From Haplosporangium gracile (taxonomy: Eukaryota; Mortierellomycota; Mortierellomycetes; Mortierellales; Mortierellaceae): DNA of 13,233 bases. Position numbers and translations under genes: made by a program. Below are positions 1 through 7,256 of this stretch, in pieces. Below the pieces are notes generated by a model that saw only the letters and a program-made list of their open reading frames with translations, searched no databases and was not told the DNA's origin. Location: NCBI GenBank assembly GCA_015499985.1, contig JAAAUF010001052.1, forward strand, positions 1-13,233. Direction: 5' to 3'. Numbering within the stretch: position 1 is the first letter of the stretch; each line of letters begins with the position of its first letter.

Positions 1-1
1 T

Positions 2-403
2 TTTTTTGTAGTGTTTGCTCCTTACTGCTCCAATTACACTTCCAGTCTTGTAGTGTACGTAGCTCTTTGGATCATGGTAATACTAAAGCGCAGGACAATA
101 TACAAGCAATTAACACGGTTAGATTTCGCCCCCTCCTTATTCCCTACATCCATTCTGCACCAAATGTTACTCAAGGAATTTTCTTTTAAAGCTACAGGGT
201 GTGGTTTTCATTCAGGTGGCCCTATCTTAGCTGAAGCTTTATCGGCAGCTGAAGGAGTTTCTTGTTTGACGCCGGCTCCCGTCGCTGACGATGACGAAAA
301 TGATGAGGATGGTGGTGATGATAGTGATGGTGGCGATGATGGTGGCGATGATAGTGATGGTGCTGGTGGTACTTGTGATGATGGTGCCACGCTCAGCCAG
401 TAG
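2..403 (+). CDS. Acidic Asp/Gly-rich reading frame, open at the window edge (left)
   Basis: The frame is open from the window edge to TAG at 401-403. From about 275 it encodes an Asp/Gly/Ser tract (DDDENDEDGGDDSDGG type) built on a GATGGTGGC-like repeat. A 16-bp repeat, GATGATAGTGATGGTG, recurs at 317 and 347. Codon pattern is clearly GNY in this strand. A plausible 3' splice site (TTTTCATTCAG ending at 215) suggests the true exon could start at 216, with the part before it intronic. No ATG start is visible. It may be the upstream part of the relic at 651-1305, but no good donor joins them. The antisense reads as a Ser/Pro-rich frame and cannot be fully excluded. Confidence 0.3.
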   Translation, partial: FFVVFAPYCSNYTSSLVVYVALWIMVILKRRTIYKQLTRLDFAPSLFPTSILHQMLLKEFSFKATGCGFHSGGPILAEALSAAEGVSCLTPAPVADDDENDEDGGDDSDGGDDGGDDSDGAGGTCDDGATLSQ

Positions 404-439
404 ATCTCAAACAAGATCTAGTATAATTCGATGACGTCA
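401..439. promoter_or_regulatory. Small hairpin and CRE-like site (left)
   Basis: TAGATCT-CAAACA-AGATCTA (401-420) is a perfect 7-bp inverted repeat with a 6-nt loop. It starts exactly at the stop codon of the acidic frame. TGACGTCA (432-439) is the palindromic site bound by ATF/CREB-type bZIP factors. Such an 8-mer also arises by chance, and no start codon follows closely. Mirror at 12795-12833. Confidence 0.3.
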
Positions 440-650
440 CTCTTTTTCATGCTACATAGGTTTAGCACGCTTCCTTATTTTACACGGCCCTAGCACGCTA
501 TTCCACACGTAGCCTAAACATGTTCCTAGTTCCTAGTATCAGTAGACCTTTATTCCTCTTTCTTTATTAACCTTGTCTTGCAATAAACCACTCAGTCTAA
601 GTACATCCTTTCCATTCACTTACCTATCCATCTTGCCTGTTTCCTGGCAG
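440..650. other. No supported gene (left outer spacer)
   Basis: A+T-rich, with short words repeated (TAGCACGCT at 461 and 491, GTTCCTAGT at 522). It has a polypyrimidine stretch before the splice acceptor at 650, so it may be an intron or spacer. A GTAAGT donor-like site is present on the opposite strand (12611 in the right arm). Mirror at 12584-12794. Confidence 0.5.
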
Positions 651-1305
651 ATGGTGCTGGCGGTCTTGCTTCTGAAAGTACCCGCAGACTCGGTGTCGGC
701 GCGCTTGATACCGCTGCTGTCGTTCTACGCTGCGAGCGCCTTGTTGCATGGCGTGTGCTGACGGTAGATGGCGTGTTGAACGACAACGCTGGCGACGCTT
801 ATTGGGACCTTGTGAATACGTGTTTCTAGTTCATACGGCGCACGCCGAACTGTCGAGCCAATCTTTGACATCCCCTGGGTCTCGTCGCCTTGTGTCTGTG
901 ATCGAAGACGTCTGGAAGTCCGGGGCCGAGCGGTAGGACTTGATTCGGTTGGTGACCTTGCTTTTCCTTGTGTCAATCCTTCTGACAGACGTCTCTTCAT
1001 CTGAAGATTGGCGGGAACTGGCGAAGACGAAGAAGACGAAGCCGAGGAGAAGGGGGTGCCGAAAGTCGAAGCTAAAAAAATTCCTTGGCCGACCCATAGC
1101 CAACGGTGGTCGAGGCCCCGAGGGATGAGGTAGTGCCTATGATGGCCGACGACAGAACAGCGCACTGGGTCGATAGAGAGGAGAGGATGCTGAGGATCAA
1201 GTCTTGCAGGCATTTGACTGGATCGGAGAAAATTGGCACGCTATCCAATATACCCCTGAGAGAAGCCGAGATCGGGGATTTTTCAAGGATGATGAACACC
1301 TGTAG
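651..1305 (+). pseudogene. Broken gene relic convergent with the kinase (left)
   Basis: Coding-like sequence, with purine-first, pyrimidine-third codons, runs in successive frames. 651-829 is open to TAG and includes VLTVDGVLNDNAGDAYWDL. About 828-1004 is open to TGA and includes EPIFDIPWVSSP and GLDSVGDLAF. 1005 to about 1110 follows in the same frame and is acidic (GEDEEDEAEEK). About 1106-1185 is in a third frame (ADDRTAHWVDREER). 1186-1305 is in a fourth, includes QAFDWIGENWHAIQYTPE, and ends at TAG. A good 3' splice site (TTTCCTGGCAG ending at 650) precedes it and AATAAA follows at 1374. I do not recognise the family. The intact kinase next door makes simple sequencing indels less likely. 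Undetected introns could explain some of the breaks. Confidence 0.5.
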
Positions 1306-1373
1306 GCACAGTCAGAACCTATGATGCAACGGAGTGAAGTGTAGGTTCGAAATCGGCATATGGTTCAGCAACA

Positions 1374-1379
1374 AATAAA
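1374..1379 (+). promoter_or_regulatory. Poly(A) signal of the relic gene (left)
   Basis: AATAAA 69 bp after the relic's last stop. Together with the kinase signal at 1530-1535 it supports tail-to-tail genes. Mirror at 11855-11860 on the minus strand. Confidence 0.45.
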
Positions 1380-1529
1380 CCCGCTTCTCAGCCAACACCA
1401 CTAGTGTCGTATTTGGATTATGCAAAGGTCATTGCACTCAAGGTCAATCGCAGACTGGGATTCCTTTTTTCTTCGCTGACACCATCAGTCGGATATTTGA
1501 ACCTAATCCCACTACCAGCATTCAATTCA

Positions 1530-1535
1530 TTTATT
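1530..1535 (-). promoter_or_regulatory. Poly(A) signal of left kinase gene
   Basis: Mirror of 11699-11704. Confidence 0.6.
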
Positions 1536-1619
1536 AGCGAAGACGCAAAAAAAAAATCGAAGAAAAGAAAAAAATAGAAGAGCAAAGGAAAAAAACGCAA
1601 AAGCGACAAAAATTCAGGG

Positions 1620-1919
1620 TTAAAAAAGCTCGGCGGTCTTCTCAGCACATCCTTCACCCTCCTTCGTAACGACGTCCTCGGCCTTCTTCTCCTCAACCTT
1701 CTCCTCGGCCTCCTTCTCGACTTTCACCTTGGGAACGGCAAGTTCCTCTGCACGACCTCGGTCGCCAGCCTCGAGGACAACGACTTTCTGGTCAAGACCT
1801 ACAGTAGAAACTCTTGCTTTCTCCTTCTCTCCCTTCTCCTGTGGCGCCGCGACAACCTCTGGCTCCTGTCACAGAGCAGTGCTTCCCTCTTTATCCCGGT
1901 TGGTATCGTCGTCCTCGTC
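1620..1919 (-). pseudogene. Glu/Lys-rich extension of the kinase frame after two in-frame stops (left)
   Basis: Mirror of 11315-11614, carrying the same two stops. The stops therefore predate the arm duplication or have been homogenised between the arms. Confidence 0.6.
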
Positions 1920-4900
1920 CTAGGTAGGCGTGACCTTTGCCAAGTCCAGGTCTTCGCCAGCAGCGTTGACATTGCTATCGTCATCGATGAAGAACTGGTG
2001 GGCCAAGGCTTGCTTGATCGTCAATCGTTGGGCTGGGTCTTGGTGGAGGAGGTCATCAACCAAGTCTCTGGCAAGCTCCCACGCTCTATTTTTATGAGCA
2101 TATGGCCGCATTAGAGATTACGAACACCAAAGCAGCAGAGGTACAACAGTACGTCATTATCAAAGCACAAAGGGAGCATCGCAAGGCTGCATGAAATCGA
2201 ATATACTTACTGGATTCCATTGATCAACTCATTTGTCGCCGCGTCCCTCTGGGGAAACTTCTGGCAGACCATAAAATGCATGAGCATTCCGAGGGAGTAG
2301 CAATCGACGGACATCCTATAGCGGCACGACTTCTCCCTCGTGATCTCCGGGGCCATAAAAGGGGGGGTCCCCATGAAGCCCCTATGGCCATGCAAAAACG
2401 AAAGTCTGGTTAGATGTTGCGCGTGATTGACAATTGTGTACATACCCCATTCCCTCAAAACACATTTCAGAACAATCTTGAATACTTACTTCAGCTCCCC
2501 CCTCTTGTTGACCCGGCCAGCGACCCCGAAGTCGGCGATGAGGATCTCCCGGGACGCGGACAACAAAATGTTGTCCGATTTGATGTCCCGGTGGACTATC
2601 ATCCACTGTGAGTGAAGATAGTCCAATCCGCGACAGATGTCGCGGATTAGACCCTGCATCTCTCGGCGCGGGATCCTGGCCCCTTGCTCGAGGATGTACT
2701 TGGTGAGGTTCTATTTTAATAAGTCAGAGTAGAGCAACAGGCATAGCGGTCAGACAAGGCAATACACCATCATCAACTTGCTAATCAACTACAGACCAAA
2801 TTATTTCAAAGTAGAGCGAAGGCAAGCAAGATCTGTTCTTCTTACCTGTTTGGCCAGCTGGAGGACAAGAGCATACTGACCCTCCTGGAAGAATGCGCCA
2901 AAGTACTTGAGCAAGTACTTCTGGCCAGGAATCTCGCGGCTGGGGTTCTCGAGATCACGTCGCATGGCGATGTGGTACATGTCTTTCTCCCGCTCCCACT
3001 ATTTATCAAATAGACAAGCCAATTGGAATATAAATATAAGTCTATGAAAAGCCTCATGCTCGCTTTTTTGTTTTCAATCGAGGAATGAGAGGGCAAACAC
3101 GAGACAACATCATTGACACATGGTTGACTTACGCTGATTTTCTTGTCCTCCTTCACCAACTTGAGGCAGACCATCGTTGCCTCGGGCCAGCCTCTTCCGC
3201 TCGCCAGTGCCCTGATGGCGGTCCCTTGCGCTCCCTAAAAGCGATCAATGCCCAAGAAAAAAAAAAAAAAAAAATGCATTAGCCCAGTGCTCTACAATAA
3301 CCAAAAATTTTTGCCACCAATTTTTTCTTTTTCATCTCCACTCTCCTTGCTCCATTGTGTTACAAACAAAAAAAAATCCTCCTTTTGGCCCACTCTCTCG
3401 TTCTTCTTCCCTCGCCAATCATTCAATTATCGCATATTCCTCTTCTTCGCTCGCCTATATCTCATATCTGTCGCACTCTTCTTCTCTCGCACGCCCACTC
3501 TCCCACTCGCCCCTTCTTGTTTTCTCGCCTACATCTTACTTTTCCAACACTCCTTATCTTCTAAGTATACATCTCTTCTCCCAAGTGTACGTTTCTTCTC
3601 GCACACTCCTCTCCTTCTCCTTCTTCTCTTATCCAACCTTCATTATTCCTCACTCCTCTTATTCTCTCGTATACATCTCCTTTCTCGCACACTCCTATTC
3701 TTCTCTCTCCCTTAACCCTTCCCCCGCTCTCTCCTTATTCACTGTCGATTACTTACAGCAAAGATCGTCTCCAAGTAGACGTATTCGTTCCCCGCGCTAC
3801 CATCGACGTAGACCTATCGGAGCACATAGGCAACAACGAGCGAACGTAAGGTTAGAGGCAATCAAATGGTTCGCAATGGGTGGGACAGGATTGCTGGCGA
3901 ACCGAACAAGATCCACAGCAGTAGTTCAAAATCTTATCGCCTTTATCATTACCTCCAAAGGCTCGACATAGCCTGGCTGGTCCTTAGCTTGCCGAGAACT
4001 CGCAGCCTGGGAGGGTGAGAACGTCGGACGTGGCTCGCTGGGCGCGGGCGTAGGGACTGACTGAGACGCCAAGGACGGAAGCATCTTTGGCGATGGAGAC
4101 GGAGGAGGGGCGGGAGCGCCAGCCTTGGCGACACCAGCAGTCAGACGAGCGCTTCGACGAAGTGACGTTGAGGATCCTTCAACCTGAGGGTCGCTCACAG
4201 GACGGAAGATGGCCGGCAGCTGCTCAGGGGAGGGAGCGGGACGAGATCGTCTTGGTGTCGACGACGTAGCAGGCACAGACTGAGGCGGGCGCGGGTGAGG
4301 AAGAGAGGGCCGTGGATGGGGGCGAGCTGGATGGGGTGAAGGGTACTTCTGGTAGCGGCTAGCGGTGCCAAACCTGAACGGCAGTTGTTCGGACATGACC
4401 AATGGCGCCCTCGACAAGGCTGACGAGGAGGAGCCAGCCCTAGTCGAAACGCGCGGAGGTCGAGCTTGGAGCGGGGGTCTCATGTGAGACGTGACAGCAG
4501 TGGACGGCGTTTGTTCCGACGTGACCAACGGCGGCCTTGACGGGGATGGCGGGGAGGAGTCAGCCCTAGTTGTAGTTGGAATGCGTGAAGGTCGAGCCTG
4601 GGGCGGGGGTCTCGTAGGAGACGTGACAGCAATGGGCGGCACTTGTTCGGACATGACCAACGGCGCCCTTGACAAGGCTGACAAAGAGGAGTCAGCCCTA
4701 GTCGGAATGCGCGAAGGTCGAGCCTGGGGCGGGGGTCTCGTAGGAGACGTGACAGCAATAGACGGCACTTGTTCAGACATGACCAACGGCGCCCTTGACA
4801 AGGCTGACAAGGAGGAGCCAGCCCTAGTCGGAATGCGCGAAGGTCGAGCCTGGGGCGGAGGTCTCGTAGGAGACGTGACAGCAATGGGCGGCACTTGTTC

Positions 4901-5257
4901 AGACATGACCAACGGCGGCCTTGACAAGGCTGATGAGGAGGAGCCAGCCCTAGTCGGAACGCGCGAAGGTCGAGCCTGGGGCGGGGGTCCCATGGGAGAC
5001 GTGACAGCAATAGAAGGAGCAGCCTCCCCCGGCGGTCGTGAGACCAAGTACGTTGGGAGAGGGAGAGGAGGACGGGAAGATGGGGAGCCTGGAGAGCCTA
5101 TTCCTGGTCGAGCGCGAGATGAAGGCGAGGCTGGTGAGGCTCCTCCTGGTCGCGGTCGGACGGATGATCGAGGAACGGATGACGGGGAGACCGGTTGCGA
5201 GGTGGAAGGGGTAGCAGGTGAAGGCGGGTTCCTGCGCTTGTTATCTTGTTCAGACAT
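1920..5257 (-). CDS. Ser/Pro-rich repeat protein with C-terminal Ser/Thr protein kinase domain (left copy)
   Basis: Mirror duplicate of the gene at 7977-11314, with no difference seen. Exons on the minus strand, first to last, are 3953-5257, 3757-3813, 3133-3234, 2846-2998, 2490-2710, 2211-2381 and 1920-2085. The product is the same 724 residues. The two copies are head to head, with starts 2.7 kb apart across the palindrome centre, so they are transcribed divergently and outward. If both copies exist in the cell, dosage of this kinase is doubled and the copies cannot be told apart by short reads. Confidence 0.9.
3235..3756 (-). other. Long purine-rich intron 2 of the kinase gene (left)
   Basis: Mirror of 9478-9999, CT-rich on the + strand. 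The long Ser/Leu/Phe-rich frames visible here on the + strand come from the pyrimidine bias and are not genes. Confidence 0.75.
4379..5014 (-). repeat. Coding tandem repeats in kinase exon 1 (left)
   Basis: Mirror of 8220-8855 on the minus strand. The 259-codon open frame on the opposite strand here is a by-product of the repeat composition. Confidence 0.97.
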
Positions 5258-5365
5258 GTTGATAATATGATGGTTTGAAGGGAAGGCGGAAGGGAAAAAA
5301 AGAAGGAAAAGTGGAATGGGAAAAGAAAAGGGAAAATGAAGTAAAAATGGCGGCTATGGGATGTC

Positions 5366-5373
5366 CTTTTATA
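5366..5373 (-). promoter_or_regulatory. TATA box of left kinase gene
   Basis: Mirror of 7861-7868, directing transcription leftward away from the centre. Confidence 0.75.
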
Positions 5374-5439
5374 CCCGGAGACGGCTTGCAATAGACACAA
5401 CTTATTTATCGCCGCAAAGAGTGAATCTATGTTTTTATC

Positions 5440-5850
5440 ATGGCATTCATTCGTTCTCAGCCCGCAGTCGACCACAATGACCACAAAGACCACAATGACC
5501 ACAAAGATCACAAAGAGCGCGAAAAAATATCCACTTTTCCGTCATCCGTCATCCTCATCCTCATCCTCATCCTCATCCTTTGGTTTGTTCTTTCACCTCT
5601 TCCTGTCGCTCCTTTTCATTCACCTCTTCCTGTCGCTCCTTTTCATTCACACGATCATGTCTTCTCTTCAGTTCGTTTGATCTCGGTCCCCGAGGCTGCT
5701 GTGATTTATCTGTACTACATGCATGCGCTCCTTTATTTTGTCGATCCCACATTCTTTCCTGCCTTCACTGCTCAACATCACCGTATCCCCCATTCCTCGC
5801 TGATGCGCAGGCAACGGCAATTAATTATGCTTTTGAGCGAGAGTCAGTGA
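5440..5850 (+). CDS. Doubtful 136-codon ORF built over short repeats (left)
   Basis: ATG-initiated and divergent from the kinase gene, with 182 bp between the two starts. It contains five 9-bp units giving Asp-His-Asn/Lys triplets (residues 11-25), a hexamer tract giving alternating Ile-Leu, and two 27-bp units giving PLPVAPFHS twice. All three repeat periods are multiples of three and so preserve the frame, which weakly favours coding. Against coding: no recognisable domain, no clear promoter, and overlapping open frames of similar length. The same DNA may simply be upstream regulatory sequence for the kinase. I do not recognise the product. Confidence 0.25.
   Translation: MAFIRSQPAVDHNDHKDHNDHKDHKEREKISTFPSSVILILILILILWFVLSPLPVAPFHSPLPVAPFHSHDHVFSSVRLISVPEAAVIYLYYMHALLYFVDPTFFPAFTAQHHRIPHSSLMRRQRQLIMLLSESQ
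5470..5514 (+). repeat. 9-bp tandem repeat, five units (left)
   Basis: Units alternate GACCACAAT and GACCACAAA, ending in GATCACAAA. Read toward the left kinase gene the word is TGTGGTC every nine bases, about 95 nt upstream of its TATA box, so an activator-site array is possible. Confidence 0.9.
5541..5579 (+). repeat. TCATCC hexamer tract (left)
   Basis: Four perfect TCATCC units preceded by two GTCATCC heptamers. A microsatellite-like tract in the upstream region; mirror at 7655-7693. Confidence 0.9.
5592..5645 (+). repeat. 27-bp direct repeat, two units (left)
   Basis: Two identical adjacent 27-bp units (5592-5618, 5619-5645), each containing CACCTCTTCCTGTCGCTCC. The first bases of a third unit (TTCAC) follow. 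Confidence 0.95.
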
Positions 5851-5856
5851 TATGTA

Positions 5857-5977
5857 TCCATCACCTTTGCTTTATTCTGTCCCGTCTCACGCGCCTTTTA
5901 TCTTTCACTTTTCGGTCCCATCACCTCCGCCTGTCCATCACCTTTGCTTTATTCTGCCCCGTCTCACACGCCTTTTA
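5857..5977 (+). repeat. 44-bp direct repeats next to the 13-bp array (left)
   Basis: Copies at 5857-5900 and 5934-5977 differ at only two positions. Each contains CCATCACCTTTGCTTTATTC and ends CGCCTTTTA or its near match. A partial third copy of the start (CCCATCACCTCCG) lies between them. The block ends seven bases before the 13-bp array. Confidence 0.93.
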
Positions 5978-5983
5978 AAGTGG

Positions 5984-6100
5984 TCCACAAAAGTGATTCA
6001 CAAAAGTAATTCACAAAAGTAATTCACAAAAGTAATTCACAAAAGTAATTCACAAAAGTAATCCACAAAAATAATCCACAAAAGTGCTCCACAAAAGTGA
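5984..6100 (+). repeat. 13-bp tandem array, nine copies (left)
   Basis: Nine exact-period copies of a 13-bp unit, consensus T[T/C]CACAAAAGTAA. The five inner units (5997-6061) are identical. Outer units vary: unit 1 and unit 9 read TCCACAAAAGTGA, unit 7 reads TCCACAAAAATAA, and unit 8 ends in GC. The core CACAAAAGTG has inverted CAC/GTG ends around AAAA. The array sits about 515 bp from the palindrome centre and outside the diverged band. Confidence 0.97.
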
Positions 6101-6254
6101 TTCCGATTTCGGCTTTTTTTGTGAAATGCTCATTCTCCATCATGATCAGCAAACAACTTCCTGTCACTGATTCTCTCCATTCGCAACGTCATTCACAACT
6201 GCTTACCTTTTTTTGCGTGCAACGACATCGAGTCATCGCCGGAATTGAAATGCC
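6101..6254. other. No supported gene (left inner flank)
   Basis: Between the 13-bp array and the stem-loop I see no supported gene. There is a small CCGA-TT-TCGG hairpin at 6104-6113 and a T run. The open frame from about 6097 runs on into the diverged band, where it changes between the two arms, which argues against coding. The mirror region is 6980-7133. Confidence 0.6.
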
Positions 6255-6280
6255 TGATCCAGATGGATCACTTTTGTGGC
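6255..6280 (+). repeat. Stem-loop plus solitary inverted 13-bp unit (left)
   Basis: TGATCC AGAT GGATCA (6255-6270) is a perfect 6-bp stem with a 4-nt loop. It overlaps TCACTTTTGTGGC (6268-6280), which matches the reverse complement of the array unit TCCACAAAAGTGA at 12 of 13 positions. This solitary unit therefore points opposite to the array at 5984-6100. Confidence 0.8.
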
Positions 6281-6300
6281 AAAATGCAACCCAATGCTTT

Positions 6301-6465
6301 TTTTTTTGGGATCTGCGGGTATTTGTTCTTTTTAGTAACCTCCAAACCTCAGTCGACTGCTCTTTTTCTCCGTTATGACCTTCTGCCAGAGTTTGGAGTC
6401 CTTCTTCATGTTCGATCTATAGAAGTGATTTTACATGGGTTTAGTACGGAAAGAGCTGTTTTTTT
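6301..6465 (+). repeat. Diverged inner inverted-repeat band, left
   Basis: Aligns in reverse complement with 6760-6933 but, unlike the outer arms, with about a dozen substitutions and several indels. These include a T-run change at 6298-6310, a cluster near 6330-6340, about 10 nt missing near 6400 relative to the right side, and 7 versus 8 T in the run ending at 6465. No convincing coding potential was seen. Confidence 0.9.
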
Positions 6466-6527
6466 AAAACCATAACCTCAATGCGCATCCTAAGGATATA
6501 TTGAAAAGATGTTTATAAAGAAGGGAT
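6466..6527 (+). repeat. Perfect 62-bp inverted repeat, left copy
   Basis: Exact reverse complement of 6698-6759. It runs from AAAACCATAACCTC through to AAGAAGGGAT and contains an 11-nt near-palindrome ATCCTaAGGAT. It lies between the diverged band and the unique spacer. Confidence 0.95.
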
Positions 6528-6697
6528 TGTGGTGGAGTATAGACGTAAAAGTTATAGGGAGGTAATAGTCTTAAACAAATGGCGGTACTGAAAAGATGTG
6601 ACAACTATATGAACTTCATATAACTGAACACTTTTTACTGATATTTTCCGTAAACGAAGTAGTAGCTCTATAGAATTTTCTGGCTAGATTCTACTAC
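6528..6697. other. Central spacer of the palindrome
   Basis: About 170 A+T-rich nucleotides with no clear ORF. The two halves are not a clean inverted repeat, but folding them together gives scattered matches (GGAT.GT.GT, TATAG, TAAAAAG-like words). They may therefore be a very diverged continuation of the symmetry. I estimated this by eye, and gapped alignment of unrelated A+T-rich DNA could look similar. Confidence 0.8.
6606..6622. repeat. 17-nt palindrome at the centre
   Basis: TATATGAA C TTCATATA is a perfect 8-bp inverted repeat around one base (6614), three bases from the geometric centre of the window (6617). The bases just outside (C6605, A6623) do not pair. It could be a hairpin tip or a symmetric protein-binding site; nothing in the sequence decides between them. 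Confidence 0.85.
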
Positions 6698-6759
6698 ATC
6701 CCTTCTTTATAAACATCTTTTCAATATATCCTTAGGATGCGCATTGAGGTTATGGTTTT
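6698..6759 (-). repeat. Perfect 62-bp inverted repeat, right copy
   Basis: Exact reverse complement of 6466-6527. Together with the spacer it gives a 294-nt stem-loop-like unit at the heart of the palindrome. Confidence 0.95.
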
Positions 6760-6933
6760 AAAAAAAACAGCTCATTCCGTACTAAACCCATGTAAAATCA
6801 CTTCTATAGATCGAACATGAAGGACTTTGAGCAAAGACTCCAAACTCTAGCAGAAGGTCATAACGAAGAAAAAGAGCAGTCGACTAAGGTTTGGAGGCAA
6901 CTTCAAAGAACAAAAACCTGCAGATGCAAAAAC
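6760..6933 (-). repeat. Diverged inner inverted-repeat band, right
   Basis: Partner of 6301-6465, nine bases longer. The largest difference is an extra stretch of about ten bases around 6822-6838, which itself forms a weak GACTTTG / CAAAGAC hairpin. The change from identical outer arm to several-percent divergence is abrupt at 6933/6934. Confidence 0.9.
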
Positions 6934-6953
6934 AAAGCATTGGGTTGCATTTT

Positions 6954-6979
6954 GCCACAAAAGTGATCCATCTGGATCA
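6954..6979 (-). repeat. Stem-loop plus solitary inverted 13-bp unit (right)
   Basis: Mirror of 6255-6280, reading GCCACAAAAGTGA then the TGATCC/GGATCA stem on the + strand. It lies just outside the point where the arms start to diverge. Confidence 0.8.
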
Positions 6980-7133
6980 GGCATTTCAATTCCGGCGATG
7001 ACTCGATGTCGTTGCACGCAAAAAAAGGTAAGCAGTTGTGAATGACGTTGCGAATGGAGAGAATCAGTGACAGGAAGTTGTTTGCTGATCATGATGGAGA
7101 ATGAGCATTTCACAAAAAAAGCCGAAATCGGAA

Positions 7134-7250
7134 TCACTTTTGTGGAGCACTTTTGTGGATTATTTTTGTGGATTACTTTTGTGAATTACTTTTGTGAATT
7201 ACTTTTGTGAATTACTTTTGTGAATTACTTTTGTGAATCACTTTTGTGGA
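7134..7250 (-). repeat. 13-bp tandem array, nine copies (right)
   Basis: Mirror copy of 5984-6100. On the + strand it reads as TTACTTTTGTGAA units. The two arrays face each other across the centre. Confidence 0.97.
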
Positions 7251-7256
7251 CCACTT

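Larger units (their letters stand above)
1306..1619. other. Convergent intergenic region (left)
   Basis: Holds the two facing 3' signals (AATAAA at 1374 on + and at 1530-1535 on -) and A-rich runs around 1548-1600, but no supported gene. The 92-codon minus-strand frame at 1418-1696 overlaps the kinase tail in another frame and has no coding signature. Confidence 0.6.
1..6300 (+). repeat. Left arm of giant palindrome
   Basis: Every base I compared matches the reverse complement of 6934-13233 under the mirror rule i to 13234-i. All reading frames, homopolymers (for example the 18-A run at 3257-3274) and short repeats recur at mirrored positions with the same length. The arm contains the minus-strand kinase gene, a convergent plus-strand gene relic, short-repeat clusters and the 13-bp array. 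The symmetry holds to the first base of the window, so the arm may continue outside it. I have not verified every base. Confidence 0.97.

Noticed and set aside
940..1128. Short ORF with a signal-peptide-like start (left arm)
   Set aside because: It starts at a non-ATG codon and lies out of frame with the coding-like segments of the relic. The hydrophobic stretch arises from another frame of that relic.
3248..3971. Long Ser/Leu/Phe-rich ORFs on the strand opposite kinase intron 2
   Set aside because: Pyrimidine-rich intron DNA has few stop codons. The translation is low-complexity and starts in the poly-A run.
4491..5270. 259-codon plus-strand ORF antisense to kinase exon 1 (and mirror 7964-8743)
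   Set aside because: It overlies the tandem repeats of the real exon. It lacks splice logic and promoter, and its repeats only mirror those of the kinase protein.
6097..6378. 93-codon ORF spanning the inner flank and the diverged band (and mirror 6847-7137)
   Set aside because: Its C-terminus changes between arms at the first mismatches, it has no domain, and it begins at the end of the 13-bp array.
6528..6697. Residual SMRTbell or other adapter at the palindrome centre
   Set aside because: No adapter-like sequence is visible. The spacer is A+T-rich and unlike common adapters, and the diverged inner repeat is not expected from a missed adapter. Amplification or strand-switch chimeras are still possible.
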